NCBI GenBank assembly: GCA_964599915.1
Contig: CAZRHR010000046.1
Span: 1-22,908 of the forward strand
From: CAZRHR01 sp964599915
GTDB lineage: Bacteria > Bacteroidota > Bacteroidia > CAIKAF01
Reading direction: 5' to 3'
Length of the DNA stretch: 22,908 nt
In this document: one piece after another, positions 14,021 through 22,299 of the stretch
How positions within the stretch are numbered: position 1 is the first letter of the stretch
Layout of the letters: each line of letters starts with the position of its first letter
Made by a program: the position numbers and the translations under genes
Notes under the pieces: model-generated
Databases searched by the model: none
What the model saw: only the letters and a program-made list of their open reading frames with translations
What the model was told of the DNA's origin: nothing

Positions 14021-15243
14021 CAGAATGCTGCCATCAAAAGGTCAATATCTTTAAAAGGAATCCCATACATTTCTGAGAAGAACTTATTGGTGAGCATGCC
14101 TTGATACACATACACCCCATTTCGTGCATGGGGATGTTGATGTAAATATTTATCCACGCCACCTTCTTCGCCAATGGCCACCAAAATCGGTGAAAAAATA
14201 TTGGACAAAGCGATAGAAGCCGTATGCGCGACTCGTGAGGCGATGTTGGGCACACAATAATGAATGACGCCATATTTTTTAAACACGGGATCATTATGTG
14301 TGGTAGGAAAAGAAGTTTCAAAACAGCCGCCCTGATCTATAGAAACATCCACAATCACGGAGCCATATTTCATTTCGCTGACCATTTCCTCCGTGACAAC
14401 ACATGGGGTGCGACCTTCCGGCGCGCGCAAAGCGCCCACCACTACATCGGCGGAAGCGATGCGTTTGGCCAATTCGGTTTGCTCAATGAGCGAGGTATAG
14501 ATTCGTTGGTGTCCAAGGCTATGTTGGAGACGTGCCAAACGTGACAAAGAATTGTCGAATACTTTTACATCTGCGCCGAGGCCTAAAGCGGTTCGGGTGG
14601 CGTTTTCGGCTACAATGCCGGCACCAATAATCACTACTTCCACGGGAGGAATCCCGGTAACGCCTCCAAGCATCAATCCTTTTCCGGAATTCACGTTGCT
14701 AAGGTATTCGGCGGCAATTAAAATGGCGGTGCTTCCTGCAATTTCACCCATGGAGCGAACCACAGGGAAAACTCCGTCATCTGTTTTTAAATAATTGTAT
14801 GCCAGTGCTGTAACGCGCTTTTTCAGCAGTTCTTTTACCACATCTCCGTACCGGGTGGTCAATTGAACGGCCGAAAACAGGACTTGCCGGGGTTTCATGA
14901 GCTCCAATTCCTCCGGTGTAGGAGGCGAAACTTTTAGGATGAGTTCTGCCTTGTAGACTTCTTCCTTAGAATATACAATTTGTGCGCCGGCCTCCGCATA
15001 ATCTTTGTCTTGAAAATTGGCCGGTTTGCCCGCATCCGTTTCAATCATGACTTGGTGTCCATGTGCGGTGAGGAGGCCTACCGCAGAAGGTACAAGCGGA
15101 ACGCGGGTTTCTTGAAAAGAAGTTTCTTTAGGAATCCCAATAGATAAGGAGGCTCCTTTTCTGGACAATTCCAACATTTCTTCCTGTGGAAGGAGGACGC
15201 CGGATTTTTGTAATTCGCGAAGGGTGAGTCCTGGGTTCGGCAT
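14020..15243 (-). CDS. alanine dehydrogenase-like protein
   Basis: This 407-residue protein is of the alanine dehydrogenase / NAD(P) transhydrogenase alpha family. The N-terminal substrate domain has GIPKET (36-41) and ETRVPLVPSAV (45-55). The NAD-binding Rossmann motif VVIIGAGIVAENATRTAL is followed by ADVKVFDNS. Later segments GSVIVDVSIDQGG and NIASRVAHTASIALSN are typical. It has an N-terminal extension of about 30 residues relative to Bacillus Ald. The catalytic Lys and His of characterised alanine dehydrogenases appear replaced by Ser106 and Gln127. Such substitutions fit the Bacteroidota form as I recall it, but they make the reaction uncertain. It lies 9 bases after tsaE, an arrangement (porX, tsaE, ald) I recall from other Bacteroidota. 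Confidence 0.85.
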   Translation of the reverse strand: MPNPGLTLRELQKSGVLLPQEEMLELSRKGASLSIGIPKETSFQETRVPLVPSAVGLLTAHGHQVMIETDAGKPANFQDKDYAEAGAQIVYSKEEVYKAELILKVSPPTPEELELMKPRQVLFSAVQLTTRYGDVVKELLKKRVTALAYNYLKTDDGVFPVVRSMGEIAGSTAILIAAEYLSNVNSGKGLMLGGVTGIPPVEVVIIGAGIVAENATRTALGLGADVKVFDNSLSRLARLQHSLGHQRIYTSLIEQTELAKRIASADVVVGALRAPEGRTPCVVTEEMVSEMKYGSVIVDVSIDQGGCFETSFPTTHNDPVFKKYGVIHYCVPNIASRVAHTASIALSNIFSPILVAIGEEGGVDKYLHQHPHARNGVYVYQGMLTNKFFSEMYGIPFKDIDLLMAAF

Positions 15244-15252
15244 AATCCAAAA

Positions 15253-15693
15253 TTATTCTTCAAACAATACGATGCGTCTCAAAGGCGGTAAAGAAGTGAT
15301 GGACAAATGAAGCAGTCCTGGTTCATCCTTAAAAAAAGGCGCCACCAAACCTGGCCATTCGATCCATAAGGTGCCGCTAGGATCGTCTAAATATTCGTGA
15401 AATCCCATGTCCTCCAATTCGTTCACCGTTTTGAGCCGGTATAAATCCATGTGATACAGGGTACCGGTCTTACAAAGATAGGGATTCACAATGGAATAGG
15501 TAGGGCTTGACACCGGATCTTCTACTCCGGCACACAGCGCCAATTCCCTGATCAAGGTCGTTTTGCCTGCACCCACTTCTCCATGAAAAAAAACCACTTT
15601 GGTCGCTTTCAATAAGGGCCAAAGCGTTTGGGCAACTTGGACTACATCAGACAGGTTGGATACTTCCGTTTGAAAAAGAATTTTTTGGGCCAT
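15253..15693 (-). CDS. tsaE: tRNA threonylcarbamoyladenosine biosynthesis ATPase TsaE
   Basis: This 146-residue protein is TsaE, the ATPase that works with TsaB and TsaD to make t6A at position 37 of ANN-decoding tRNAs. It has the P-loop GEVGAGKTTLIREL, the family-specific SSPTYSIVNPY, and the Walker B-like HMDLYRL with LWIEWPGL. I prefer the ATG at 15693 (MAQKILFQ); a GTG nine bases earlier (15702) is in frame and would add three residues. The porX stop is just upstream and the ald-like start is 9 bases downstream, so the gene is in an operon. tsaB and tsaD are not in the window. Confidence 0.92.
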   Translation of the reverse strand: MAQKILFQTEVSNLSDVVQVAQTLWPLLKATKVVFFHGEVGAGKTTLIRELALCAGVEDPVSSPTYSIVNPYLCKTGTLYHMDLYRLKTVNELEDMGFHEYLDDPSGTLWIEWPGLVAPFFKDEPGLLHLSITSLPPLRRIVLFEE

Positions 15694-15702
15694 GGAGCAC
15701 AC

Positions 15703-17265
15703 TTATCTGGAGGACAAACGTACAAAAGGCACCAGCATTTCTTCCATGGATAGGCCTCCATGTTGGAAGGTATTACGGTAAAAATTGACGTAATAATTGT
15801 AGTTATTGGGATAGGCAAAGAACTGATCCTCCGTCGCAAAAACATACCGTGTACTTACATTTAAACGGGGTAAATGTGCTTTAGAAGGGTCTGAAATTTC
15901 GAATACCTGGCGGTCGTCGTATTTCAAATTTTTACCCTGCTTGTACCGCAGATTGGTGGTCGTATTTCGGTCACCGACAATTTGAACCGGTTCTTTTACC
16001 CGAATGGTCCCGTGGTCGGTCACTACCACTACTTGGGCACCTTGTTCCTTCATTTTACGGAACATGTCCAACAAAGGTGAATTATTAAACCAACTTAAGG
16101 TTAAAGAACGGTAAGCCTGTTCATTGTCTGCCAGTTCACGAATCACCTCCATGTCCGTGCGGGCGTGAGACAGCATATCTACAAAATTATACACAATCAC
16201 ATTGAGCGCATTGTTTTGGAGATTGGCCATGTTTTCAGCCAGCTTTTTGCCGGATTGCAGGTTGGTGATTTTATGGTAACTGTGTTTTACGGATAAACCG
16301 AGGCGCTTCAACTGCTCGGCCAGCAAAGCCTCCTCGTGCATATTTTTCCCACCTTCATCATCTTCATTCACCCATAACTTGGGGAAAAGGCGCTCAATTT
16401 CCGCGGGCATAAGTCCGGCGAAAAAAGCATTTCGGGCAAAATGGGTGGCGGTGGGTAAAATAGAATAAGTCACAGCTTCCTCCTCTACCCTAAACCACTC
16501 GGTGAGCACGGGCTGAATGGTCTTCCACTGGTCGAAACGAAGATTATCAATGAGGACGACATAAACTGGAGCCGCTTTCGGATTTGAAGAAATAAGCGGA
16601 GCAATTTTTTGCCGAAAAAGCGTATGGGATAAAATGGGCGCCTCGGAAGATTTCCCTTGAATCCAGTCGAGGTATTCATCTGCTACGAAGCGACAAAACT
16701 GGGCATTGGCCTCTTGTTTTTGGTTGGTCAACACCTCTAACATGTCGGCTTCGGCATGAGAAGACAAATCCATTTCCCACTGAATGAGTTTACGGTAGGT
16801 GTCTGCCCAACCTTGCGCATCTAAATTATCTGAAATGGTCATGGACAACTGCCGAAACTCCTGCAAGTAGTTTTGGGTCGTTTTTTCTGAAATCAGTTTT
16901 TTATTTTCCAGGTTCTTTTTAATGGCCAGCAGCATTTGGGAAGGGTTTACCGGCTTGATGAGGTAATCCGCGATCCGGGAGCCAATGGCTTGCTCCATAA
17001 TATGTTCCTCCTCGCTTTTGGTGACCATAACCACCGGCACTTCCGGACGAAAGGTTTTTAACTTTTGCAAGGTTTCCAAGCCGCTGATGCCCGGCATATT
17101 TTCATCTAAAAACACCAAATCGAAATGCTTTTCGGTGAACAAGGTGTAGGCATCTTCGCCATTGTTGGCTGTATGTACCTCATAACCCCGGTCTTTGAGG
17201 TACATGACATGTGGTTTTAAAAGCTCAATCTCATCATCGGCCCATAAAAGGGTGATCTTTTCCAT
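15703..17265 (-). CDS. porX: PorX-type response regulator with PglZ domain
   Basis: This 520-residue protein joins an N-terminal receiver domain to a C-terminal PglZ/alkaline-phosphatase-fold domain. The receiver has acidic pair D10-D11, phosphoacceptor Asp54 in FLDENMPG, Thr/Ser and Lys (YLIKP). The C-terminal domain has VYVVLIDNLRFDQW, YNFVDMLSHARTD and VVVTDHGTIRV, the metal-site segments of the PglZ fold. This architecture is that of PorX, which with PorY and SigP controls type IX secretion genes in Porphyromonas and related bacteria, and is shown to bind zinc and cleave oligonucleotides. It heads the - strand operon and is divergent from the HD-domain gene across a 58-bp gap. No sensor kinase is nearby. 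Confidence 0.9.
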   Translation of the reverse strand: MEKITLLWADDEIELLKPHVMYLKDRGYEVHTANNGEDAYTLFTEKHFDLVFLDENMPGISGLETLQKLKTFRPEVPVVMVTKSEEEHIMEQAIGSRIADYLIKPVNPSQMLLAIKKNLENKKLISEKTTQNYLQEFRQLSMTISDNLDAQGWADTYRKLIQWEMDLSSHAEADMLEVLTNQKQEANAQFCRFVADEYLDWIQGKSSEAPILSHTLFRQKIAPLISSNPKAAPVYVVLIDNLRFDQWKTIQPVLTEWFRVEEEAVTYSILPTATHFARNAFFAGLMPAEIERLFPKLWVNEDDEGGKNMHEEALLAEQLKRLGLSVKHSYHKITNLQSGKKLAENMANLQNNALNVIVYNFVDMLSHARTDMEVIRELADNEQAYRSLTLSWFNNSPLLDMFRKMKEQGAQVVVVTDHGTIRVKEPVQIVGDRNTTTNLRYKQGKNLKYDDRQVFEISDPSKAHLPRLNVSTRYVFATEDQFFAYPNNYNYYVNFYRNTFQHGGLSMEEMLVPFVRLSSR

Positions 17266-17293
17266 GAATCTGGGGTTATTTTATTTTGAATAA

Positions 17294-17301
17294 TACCTTT
17301 G
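17294..17301 (+). promoter_or_regulatory. possible Bacteroidota -7 promoter box
   Basis: TACCTTTG fits the Bacteroidota -7 consensus TAnnTTTG and lies 22 bases before the TTG start of the HD gene, in the 58-bp divergent gap with porX. No clear -33 TTG box is seen at the right distance, so this is a weak call. Confidence 0.3.
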
Positions 17302-17323
17302 TCTATCTATACAAAATAACGCA

Positions 17324-18577
17324 TTGAAAGCCCATCACGTATCTGCACCCAAAATTTTTAACGATCCGGTCTATGGATTTATTACTGTCCACGACCCGCT
17401 CATTCAGCAACTCATTGATCATCCGGACTTTCAGCGCCTGGGAAGAATATCTCAGGTAGGTCTTTCTGCCTTGGTTTATCCCGGCTCACAACATACCCGG
17501 TTTCATCATGCGCTAGGTGCCATGTATTTGATGCAACAGGCCATTCATGTGTTACGGATGAAAGGTACGGACATTTCGGCAGAAGAAGAGCGCGGCGCAC
17601 TTATTGCCATTTTACTTCATGACATTGGACATGGCCCGTATTCACATACCTTGGAAGGCACCATTGTTACCGGAACACACCACGAGGACATTTCTTTGGC
17701 CCTCATGCAACGTCTGAACCAAGAATTTCATCTTGCGTTAGATACGGCCATTTCCATTTTTCAGGGGAAATATCCGCGGAAGTTCTTTCACCAGCTTGTT
17801 TCGGGACAATTAGATGTAGACCGTTTAGATTACCTGATGAGGGATAGTTTCTACACCGGCGTGGCAGAGGGCGTTATTGGCTCAGAGCGCATTATTAAAA
17901 TGATGCACGTAGTTCATGATGCATTGGTTATTGAGGAAAAAGGAATTTACTCCATTGAAAAATTCATTATTGCGAGGCGATTAATGTACTGGCAAGTGTA
18001 TCTGCATAAAACCGTTTTGGGCGCAGAGGCCTTGCTTACCGCGGTGATGGATCGCGCAAGGCACCTCGCTAAAAAGGGCGAAGATTTATTCGGCACCCCG
18101 GCGTTTAAACATTTCCTTTTTCACGAAGGACCCATGGACACCTCGGTATTACTGGATGCTTTTCGCAAATTAGATGACCATGATGTCATGGCCTCCATCA
18201 AAGTATGGGCAGAAGAAAAAGATGGCCTTTTGGCAGACCTTTGCCAACGGGTCATTCATCGCAGGTTGTTCAAAGTAAAACTTCAAGCAGAGGGTTTTTC
18301 AAAGGAGGCTATTCAGGCCTGTACCACTGCGGTGGCGGAAACCATGGGACTGGAGTTGAGCGAAGCCGCCTATTATGTGAGGCACGGCCAAGTTTCCAAC
18401 CAAGCCTATGATGTAGAAAAAGGAGAAATTCAGTTTCTCATGAAAAACGGGGAGCTTTTAAATTTCTTTGAAGCCTCACCTAATTTAGGGTCCGAAAACC
18501 TGGTGAAACCGGTCATTAAACATTACCTGTGCTTTCCAAAAGAAGCCCTGAAACATCCAATGGCAGCTCATTTTTAA
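17324..18577 (+). CDS. HD-domain phosphohydrolase
   Basis: This 417-residue protein is an HD-domain phosphohydrolase of the type related to dGTPases and SAMHD1. The metal site comprises His in HTRFHHALG (57-65), H99-D100 in LLHDIGHGPYSHTLEG, and Asp in LDVDRLDYLMRDSFYTG. The frame has no ATG near the start; TTG at 17324 gives KAHHVSAPKIFNDPVYGF, which fits the family's usual beginning (NDPVYGFI). It is the first gene of the lipid A cluster, 6 bases before lpxD, a pairing I recall as common in Bacteroidota. The substrate (dNTP or other nucleotide) is not predictable. Confidence 0.88.
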   Translation: MKAHHVSAPKIFNDPVYGFITVHDPLIQQLIDHPDFQRLGRISQVGLSALVYPGSQHTRFHHALGAMYLMQQAIHVLRMKGTDISAEEERGALIAILLHDIGHGPYSHTLEGTIVTGTHHEDISLALMQRLNQEFHLALDTAISIFQGKYPRKFFHQLVSGQLDVDRLDYLMRDSFYTGVAEGVIGSERIIKMMHVVHDALVIEEKGIYSIEKFIIARRLMYWQVYLHKTVLGAEALLTAVMDRARHLAKKGEDLFGTPAFKHFLFHEGPMDTSVLLDAFRKLDDHDVMASIKVWAEEKDGLLADLCQRVIHRRLFKVKLQAEGFSKEAIQACTTAVAETMGLELSEAAYYVRHGQVSNQAYDVEKGEIQFLMKNGELLNFFEASPNLGSENLVKPVIKHYLCFPKEALKHPMAAHF

Positions 18578-18583
18578 AGCTCC

Positions 18584-19627
18584 ATGAAAACAGTAGCAGA
18601 ACTTTGTGCCCTCTTGCAAGCCTCCTATCAGGGAGACGGAAATCTTGTGCTCACCGGGTTCAATGGCTTAGAAGAAGCCGGGCCGCAAGACCTTTCCTTT
18701 TTAGCCGATGTGAATTTTACCCCATTCATTTATACCACCCACGCCGCTGCGGTGCTGGTTCCTTTGGATTTTGTTCCTGAAAAACCTTTACAAACAACCC
18801 TCATACCCGTAGAATCACCTAGGGCAACCTTGGCCCAGCTCCTTGCTTTATGGCAAAAAAATGCTGAAAAAAAATCGGGGATTCATCCTTCGGCTGTCGT
18901 CGCCGCTGATGCTTCCTTGGGTGAAAATGTTTGGATTGGTCCGCTTTGCGTGGTAGAATCCGGAGCCGTTTTGGGCGAAGGGGTGCAACTTTTGTCTCAA
19001 GTGTATGTGGGCGCAGGGGTGAACATTGGTGCCCATTCCATTTTACATCCCGGAGTCAGGTTGCTTGAAAAAACCATTTTGGGTCAACATGTGATTCTGC
19101 AAGCCAACGTGGTGGTTGGGTCGGATGGATTTGGCTACACTCCTACCACCCAAGGTTTAGCCAAAATTCCGCATTCAGGAGGCGTCCATATTGAAGATGA
19201 GGTAGAAATTGGCGCAGGCTGCACCATTGACCGCGCTGTATTTGGAAATACACGCATTGGCAAGGGAGTAAAGCTGGACAATCTAATACAAGTAGCACAT
19301 AACGTGAGCATTGGAGCACATACCGTGATTGCAGCCCAAACGGGCATCGCCGGCTCCGCTCGCATTGGAGCCTACTGTAGAATTGGCGGCCAAGTAGGAA
19401 TTTCAGATCATGCTGAGATCCCGGATGGTTCAGAAATTGGAGCCCAAGCAGGAATTTCAGGAAAAGGGAAAAAACCGGGTCAAAAATGGCTGGGTTCGCC
19501 CGCCATTGAAGCCCAAGAATATAAAAAGCTGTTTGTTCTTCAACGCCGATTGCCTCAGCTCATCAAAAAAATGATTATCCTTGAGGCCGAAGTGGAGCGT
19601 TTAACTCAAGGCCAGGCCAAAAAATAA
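18584..19627 (+). CDS. lpxD: UDP-3-O-acylglucosamine N-acyltransferase LpxD
   Basis: This 347-residue protein is LpxD, which transfers a 3-hydroxyacyl chain from ACP to the 2-amino group of UDP-3-O-acylglucosamine in lipid A synthesis. The N-terminal uridine-binding domain (1-100, with LSFLADVNF) is followed by a left-handed beta-helix of hexapeptide repeats (about 100-300). The segment GSDGFGYTP (179-187) and catalytic His239 in IQVAHNVSIG are present, and the C-terminal helix (about 310-347) completes the trimer. It is 6 bases after the HD gene and 9 bases before lpxC-fabZ. The length is normal for the family. Confidence 0.95.
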   Translation: MKTVAELCALLQASYQGDGNLVLTGFNGLEEAGPQDLSFLADVNFTPFIYTTHAAAVLVPLDFVPEKPLQTTLIPVESPRATLAQLLALWQKNAEKKSGIHPSAVVAADASLGENVWIGPLCVVESGAVLGEGVQLLSQVYVGAGVNIGAHSILHPGVRLLEKTILGQHVILQANVVVGSDGFGYTPTTQGLAKIPHSGGVHIEDEVEIGAGCTIDRAVFGNTRIGKGVKLDNLIQVAHNVSIGAHTVIAAQTGIAGSARIGAYCRIGGQVGISDHAEIPDGSEIGAQAGISGKGKKPGQKWLGSPAIEAQEYKKLFVLQRRLPQLIKKMIILEAEVERLTQGQAKK

Positions 19628-19636
19628 GTCGAACAC

Positions 19637-21028
19637 ATGGACAACCAATACACCATAGCCGAACCCATTACTTTTTCAGGAATAGGATTACATACCGGGG
19701 TTTTCGTCACCGTAGAACTTCGCCCCGCCCAACCGAACTCAGGCATTCGCTTTTTCCGCACCGACTTAGAGCCTGCGGTAGAAATTCCTGCCGATGTAGA
19801 TTTTGTGGTAAGCACAGCCCGATGCACCACCTTGGGGAAAAATGGGGTTACCTTACAAACGGTTGAACATCTTTTGGGAACCACCTATGGCATGGGTATT
19901 GACAATTTGGACATCATGGTTCAAGGCCCTGAGATACCCATTTTGGATGGAAGTGCTTTGGCCTTTGCCGAAAAAATAGCGGCCACAGGTTTGGTGATGC
20001 AAGATGCACCCCGCGCTACTTTTCGCATTCCCAGCCATCTTCGGATTGAAGATACGGAACGAGGTGCCACACTAAATGTATGGCCCAGCTCAGATTTTCA
20101 GGCCGAAGTGACCATTGACTTCAATTCCGAAGCAGTGGTTACCCAAAGTGCGTATCACCATGACGCAGCCAGCTTTGCCAGCAGCATCGCGCCTGCCCGA
20201 ACCTTTGTATTCCTTCATGAATTGGAATATTTGGTGAAGAATGAATTGATTCGAGGCGGCAACTTAGACAATGCTTTAGTCTTTGTGGACCAAGTGCCTG
20301 CGCCCGAAAAACAAGCCGAATTGGCGGCCTTATTTCAGGTGGATAATGTGCAAGTAAATGGGAGTAAATTGCTCAATGAGGCCAGTTTGCGTTTCCCTAA
20401 TGAACCCGCACGACATAAATTGCTGGATGTGATGGGCGACCTTGCCCTCTCCGGCGTTTTTATTCAAGGACATGTACAAGGTTTTCGTCCGGGACACGCG
20501 CTGAACACTGCGCTGGCCAAAAAAATCAAACAACTGGTACGGGAAGAAAAAGCAGGTAAAACCATGCCCGCAATCGATTTAACCCGCACCTTGTACAACA
20601 TTCATGACATCATGCGCATGTTGCCCCACCGTTATCCGTTTTTACTCATTGACCGGGTGGTGGAAATGAGCGAGCAACATGTGGTAGGCATAAAAAATGT
20701 AACCATGAATGAGCCGTTTTTCCAAGGACATTTCCCCGGAAATCCGGTCATGCCCGGCGTACTTCAAATTGAAGCCATGGCACAGGTAGGTGGCATTTTG
20801 GTCATGGCCAACATGGATGAACCCGAAAAATACACGCCTTATTTCATCAAAATTGAATCGGTCAAATTCAAACAAAAAGTTCAACCTGGCGACACATTGG
20901 TTTTTTGGCTTCATTTAAAATCTCCCATTCGCCGTGGCATTTGCCACATGGAAGGTAGGGCTTTTGTGGATGGGAAACTCGTGATGGAAGGAGAAATGAT
21001 GGCCCAAATTGTGCGAAACGAGGCTTAA
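19637..21028 (+). CDS. bifunctional LpxC deacetylase / FabZ dehydratase fusion
   Basis: This 463-residue fusion has an N-terminal LpxC domain (about 1-305), the zinc deacetylase that commits UDP-acyl-GlcNAc to lipid A synthesis, and a C-terminal FabZ domain (about 315-463), the 3-hydroxyacyl-ACP dehydratase of fatty acid synthesis. LpxC shows E77-H78 in VEHLLGTTYG and H260-x3-D264 in RHKLLDVMGD. FabZ shows LPHRYPFLLIDRV, catalytic His365 in FQGHFPGNPVMPG and Glu379 in QIEAMAQ. The fusion is characteristic of Bacteroidota. It joins the two enzymes that compete for the 3-hydroxyacyl-ACP pool. The ABC ATPase starts 2 bases after the stop; no lpxA follows. Confidence 0.96.
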   Translation: MDNQYTIAEPITFSGIGLHTGVFVTVELRPAQPNSGIRFFRTDLEPAVEIPADVDFVVSTARCTTLGKNGVTLQTVEHLLGTTYGMGIDNLDIMVQGPEIPILDGSALAFAEKIAATGLVMQDAPRATFRIPSHLRIEDTERGATLNVWPSSDFQAEVTIDFNSEAVVTQSAYHHDAASFASSIAPARTFVFLHELEYLVKNELIRGGNLDNALVFVDQVPAPEKQAELAALFQVDNVQVNGSKLLNEASLRFPNEPARHKLLDVMGDLALSGVFIQGHVQGFRPGHALNTALAKKIKQLVREEKAGKTMPAIDLTRTLYNIHDIMRMLPHRYPFLLIDRVVEMSEQHVVGIKNVTMNEPFFQGHFPGNPVMPGVLQIEAMAQVGGILVMANMDEPEKYTPYFIKIESVKFKQKVQPGDTLVFWLHLKSPIRRGICHMEGRAFVDGKLVMEGEMMAQIVRNEA

Positions 21029-21030
21029 CC

Positions 21031-21681
21031 ATGACTGAGGGTCTCTCGCTCCACCAAGTCACCAAATCCTACGGCCAAAACCCTTTGTTTGGTCCACTTG
21101 ATGCCACCTTTACCGGGCCGGGGATCATAGGCATTGTGGGACCCAACGGCGCGGGAAAATCAAGTTTTTTAAAGATGTGTGCCGGATACACCGCGCCCAC
21201 TGCAGGAAATATCTCATGGACATGGAAAGGCCAAACCCATTCTGACCGACAATGGGCACAATCCCATGGCATGCTCACCGGCCCCTACGTGGAGCCCATT
21301 TTAGAATTAACGGCCAAAGAACAACTCAAATTTCATTTTTCCCTAAGGCCACCCCGACAGACCGATTGGATAAATGAAGCCCTCCATTGGTCTGGATTAG
21401 AAACCCATGTGAATAGGCCATTGCGGTATTTTTCTTCAGGTATGCTACAAAAAATGAAATTGATTTTAGCCTTGGTCAGTGAGGCACATTTTGTCTTTCT
21501 AGACGAGCCTACCGCCAATTTAGACCAAGCCGGTGTCCATTTTTTTCACCGGTTGCTGCTGCATACCGCCCCTGAAAGACTTATTTTTATCGCCTCAAAT
21601 CATCAAAACAGCGATTTACAATATTGTACCCAATGGTACGTTCCGGCCATGGGAAAATATCAAACTCCGGAACCCCAATAA
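21031..21681 (+). CDS. ABC transporter ATP-binding protein
   Basis: This 216-residue ABC ATPase has the Walker A GPNGAGKSSFLK, a D-loop/Walker B VFLDEPTANLD and a signature that reads FSSGMLQKMKL instead of LSGGQ. The H-loop His may be in ASNHQNS. It is a stand-alone nucleotide-binding domain; no permease gene is adjacent, so it may pair with a membrane subunit encoded elsewhere. It starts 2 bases after the lpxC-fabZ stop and is probably in the same transcript. Its job in the cluster is unknown; export of a lipid or haem (CcmA-like) would be a guess. Confidence 0.88.
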   Translation: MTEGLSLHQVTKSYGQNPLFGPLDATFTGPGIIGIVGPNGAGKSSFLKMCAGYTAPTAGNISWTWKGQTHSDRQWAQSHGMLTGPYVEPILELTAKEQLKFHFSLRPPRQTDWINEALHWSGLETHVNRPLRYFSSGMLQKMKLILALVSEAHFVFLDEPTANLDQAGVHFFHRLLLHTAPERLIFIASNHQNSDLQYCTQWYVPAMGKYQTPEPQ

Positions 21682-21705
21682 ACCAAGACATAGAAACTCC
21701 CAATT

Positions 21706-22269
21706 ATGGCAACGACGGCAGATTTTAAAATGGGCATGTGCATTGAAATGAACAAGGATTTGTACATGATTACAGACTTCCAACGTTTTCAAACCGGCCG
21801 CGGCGGCTCCAACGTGAGAACCAAACTCAAGAGCATGACCACCGGCAAAAGCTTTGAACATACTTTTACCGGAGGAGAAAAAATTGATGTGGCCACCATT
21901 GAGCGCCGTCCACACCAATATTTGTATCGGGAAGAAGGCGGTTACGTATTTATGAATACCAACACCTTTGAACAGGTCACCATTCCGGAACCCTTAGTAG
22001 AACATGCCGATTTACTAAAAGAAGGCGCCTCAGCCGATATTATTTTTCATGCTGATAAAGAAATCCCCCTGATTTGTGAGCTTCCACAATTCATCGAATT
22101 GGAAATAACCTACACAGAGCCAGGAATTAAAGGAGACACCGCCAACAATACGTTGAAGCCTGCCACGCTAGAAACCGGCGCAGAAATCCGGGTTCCTTTG
22201 TTCGTAGAACAAGGAGAAATGATCCGAATAGATACCCGGAAGCGGGCCTATTATGAGCGTGTTAAATAA
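21706..22269 (+). CDS. efp: translation elongation factor P
   Basis: This is the 187-residue elongation factor P, which relieves ribosome stalling at polyproline stretches. All three beta-barrel domains are present: the N-terminal KOW-like domain with TGRGGSNVRTKLK (30-42), the middle domain with VFMNTNTFEQVTIPE, and the C-terminal domain with TYTEPGIKGDTANNTLKPA and VPLFVEQGEMIRIDTR. The tip of the domain I loop, normally a modified Lys, is here Arg32. It is 24 bases after the ABC gene and 30 bases before the second LpxD-like gene, an efp/LpxD-like neighbourhood I recall from other Bacteroidota. Confidence 0.95.
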   Translation: MATTADFKMGMCIEMNKDLYMITDFQRFQTGRGGSNVRTKLKSMTTGKSFEHTFTGGEKIDVATIERRPHQYLYREEGGYVFMNTNTFEQVTIPEPLVEHADLLKEGASADIIFHADKEIPLICELPQFIELEITYTEPGIKGDTANNTLKPATLETGAEIRVPLFVEQGEMIRIDTRKRAYYERVK

Positions 22270-22299
22270 TCCTGCTATATTCGTAGCGCAGATACGTAC

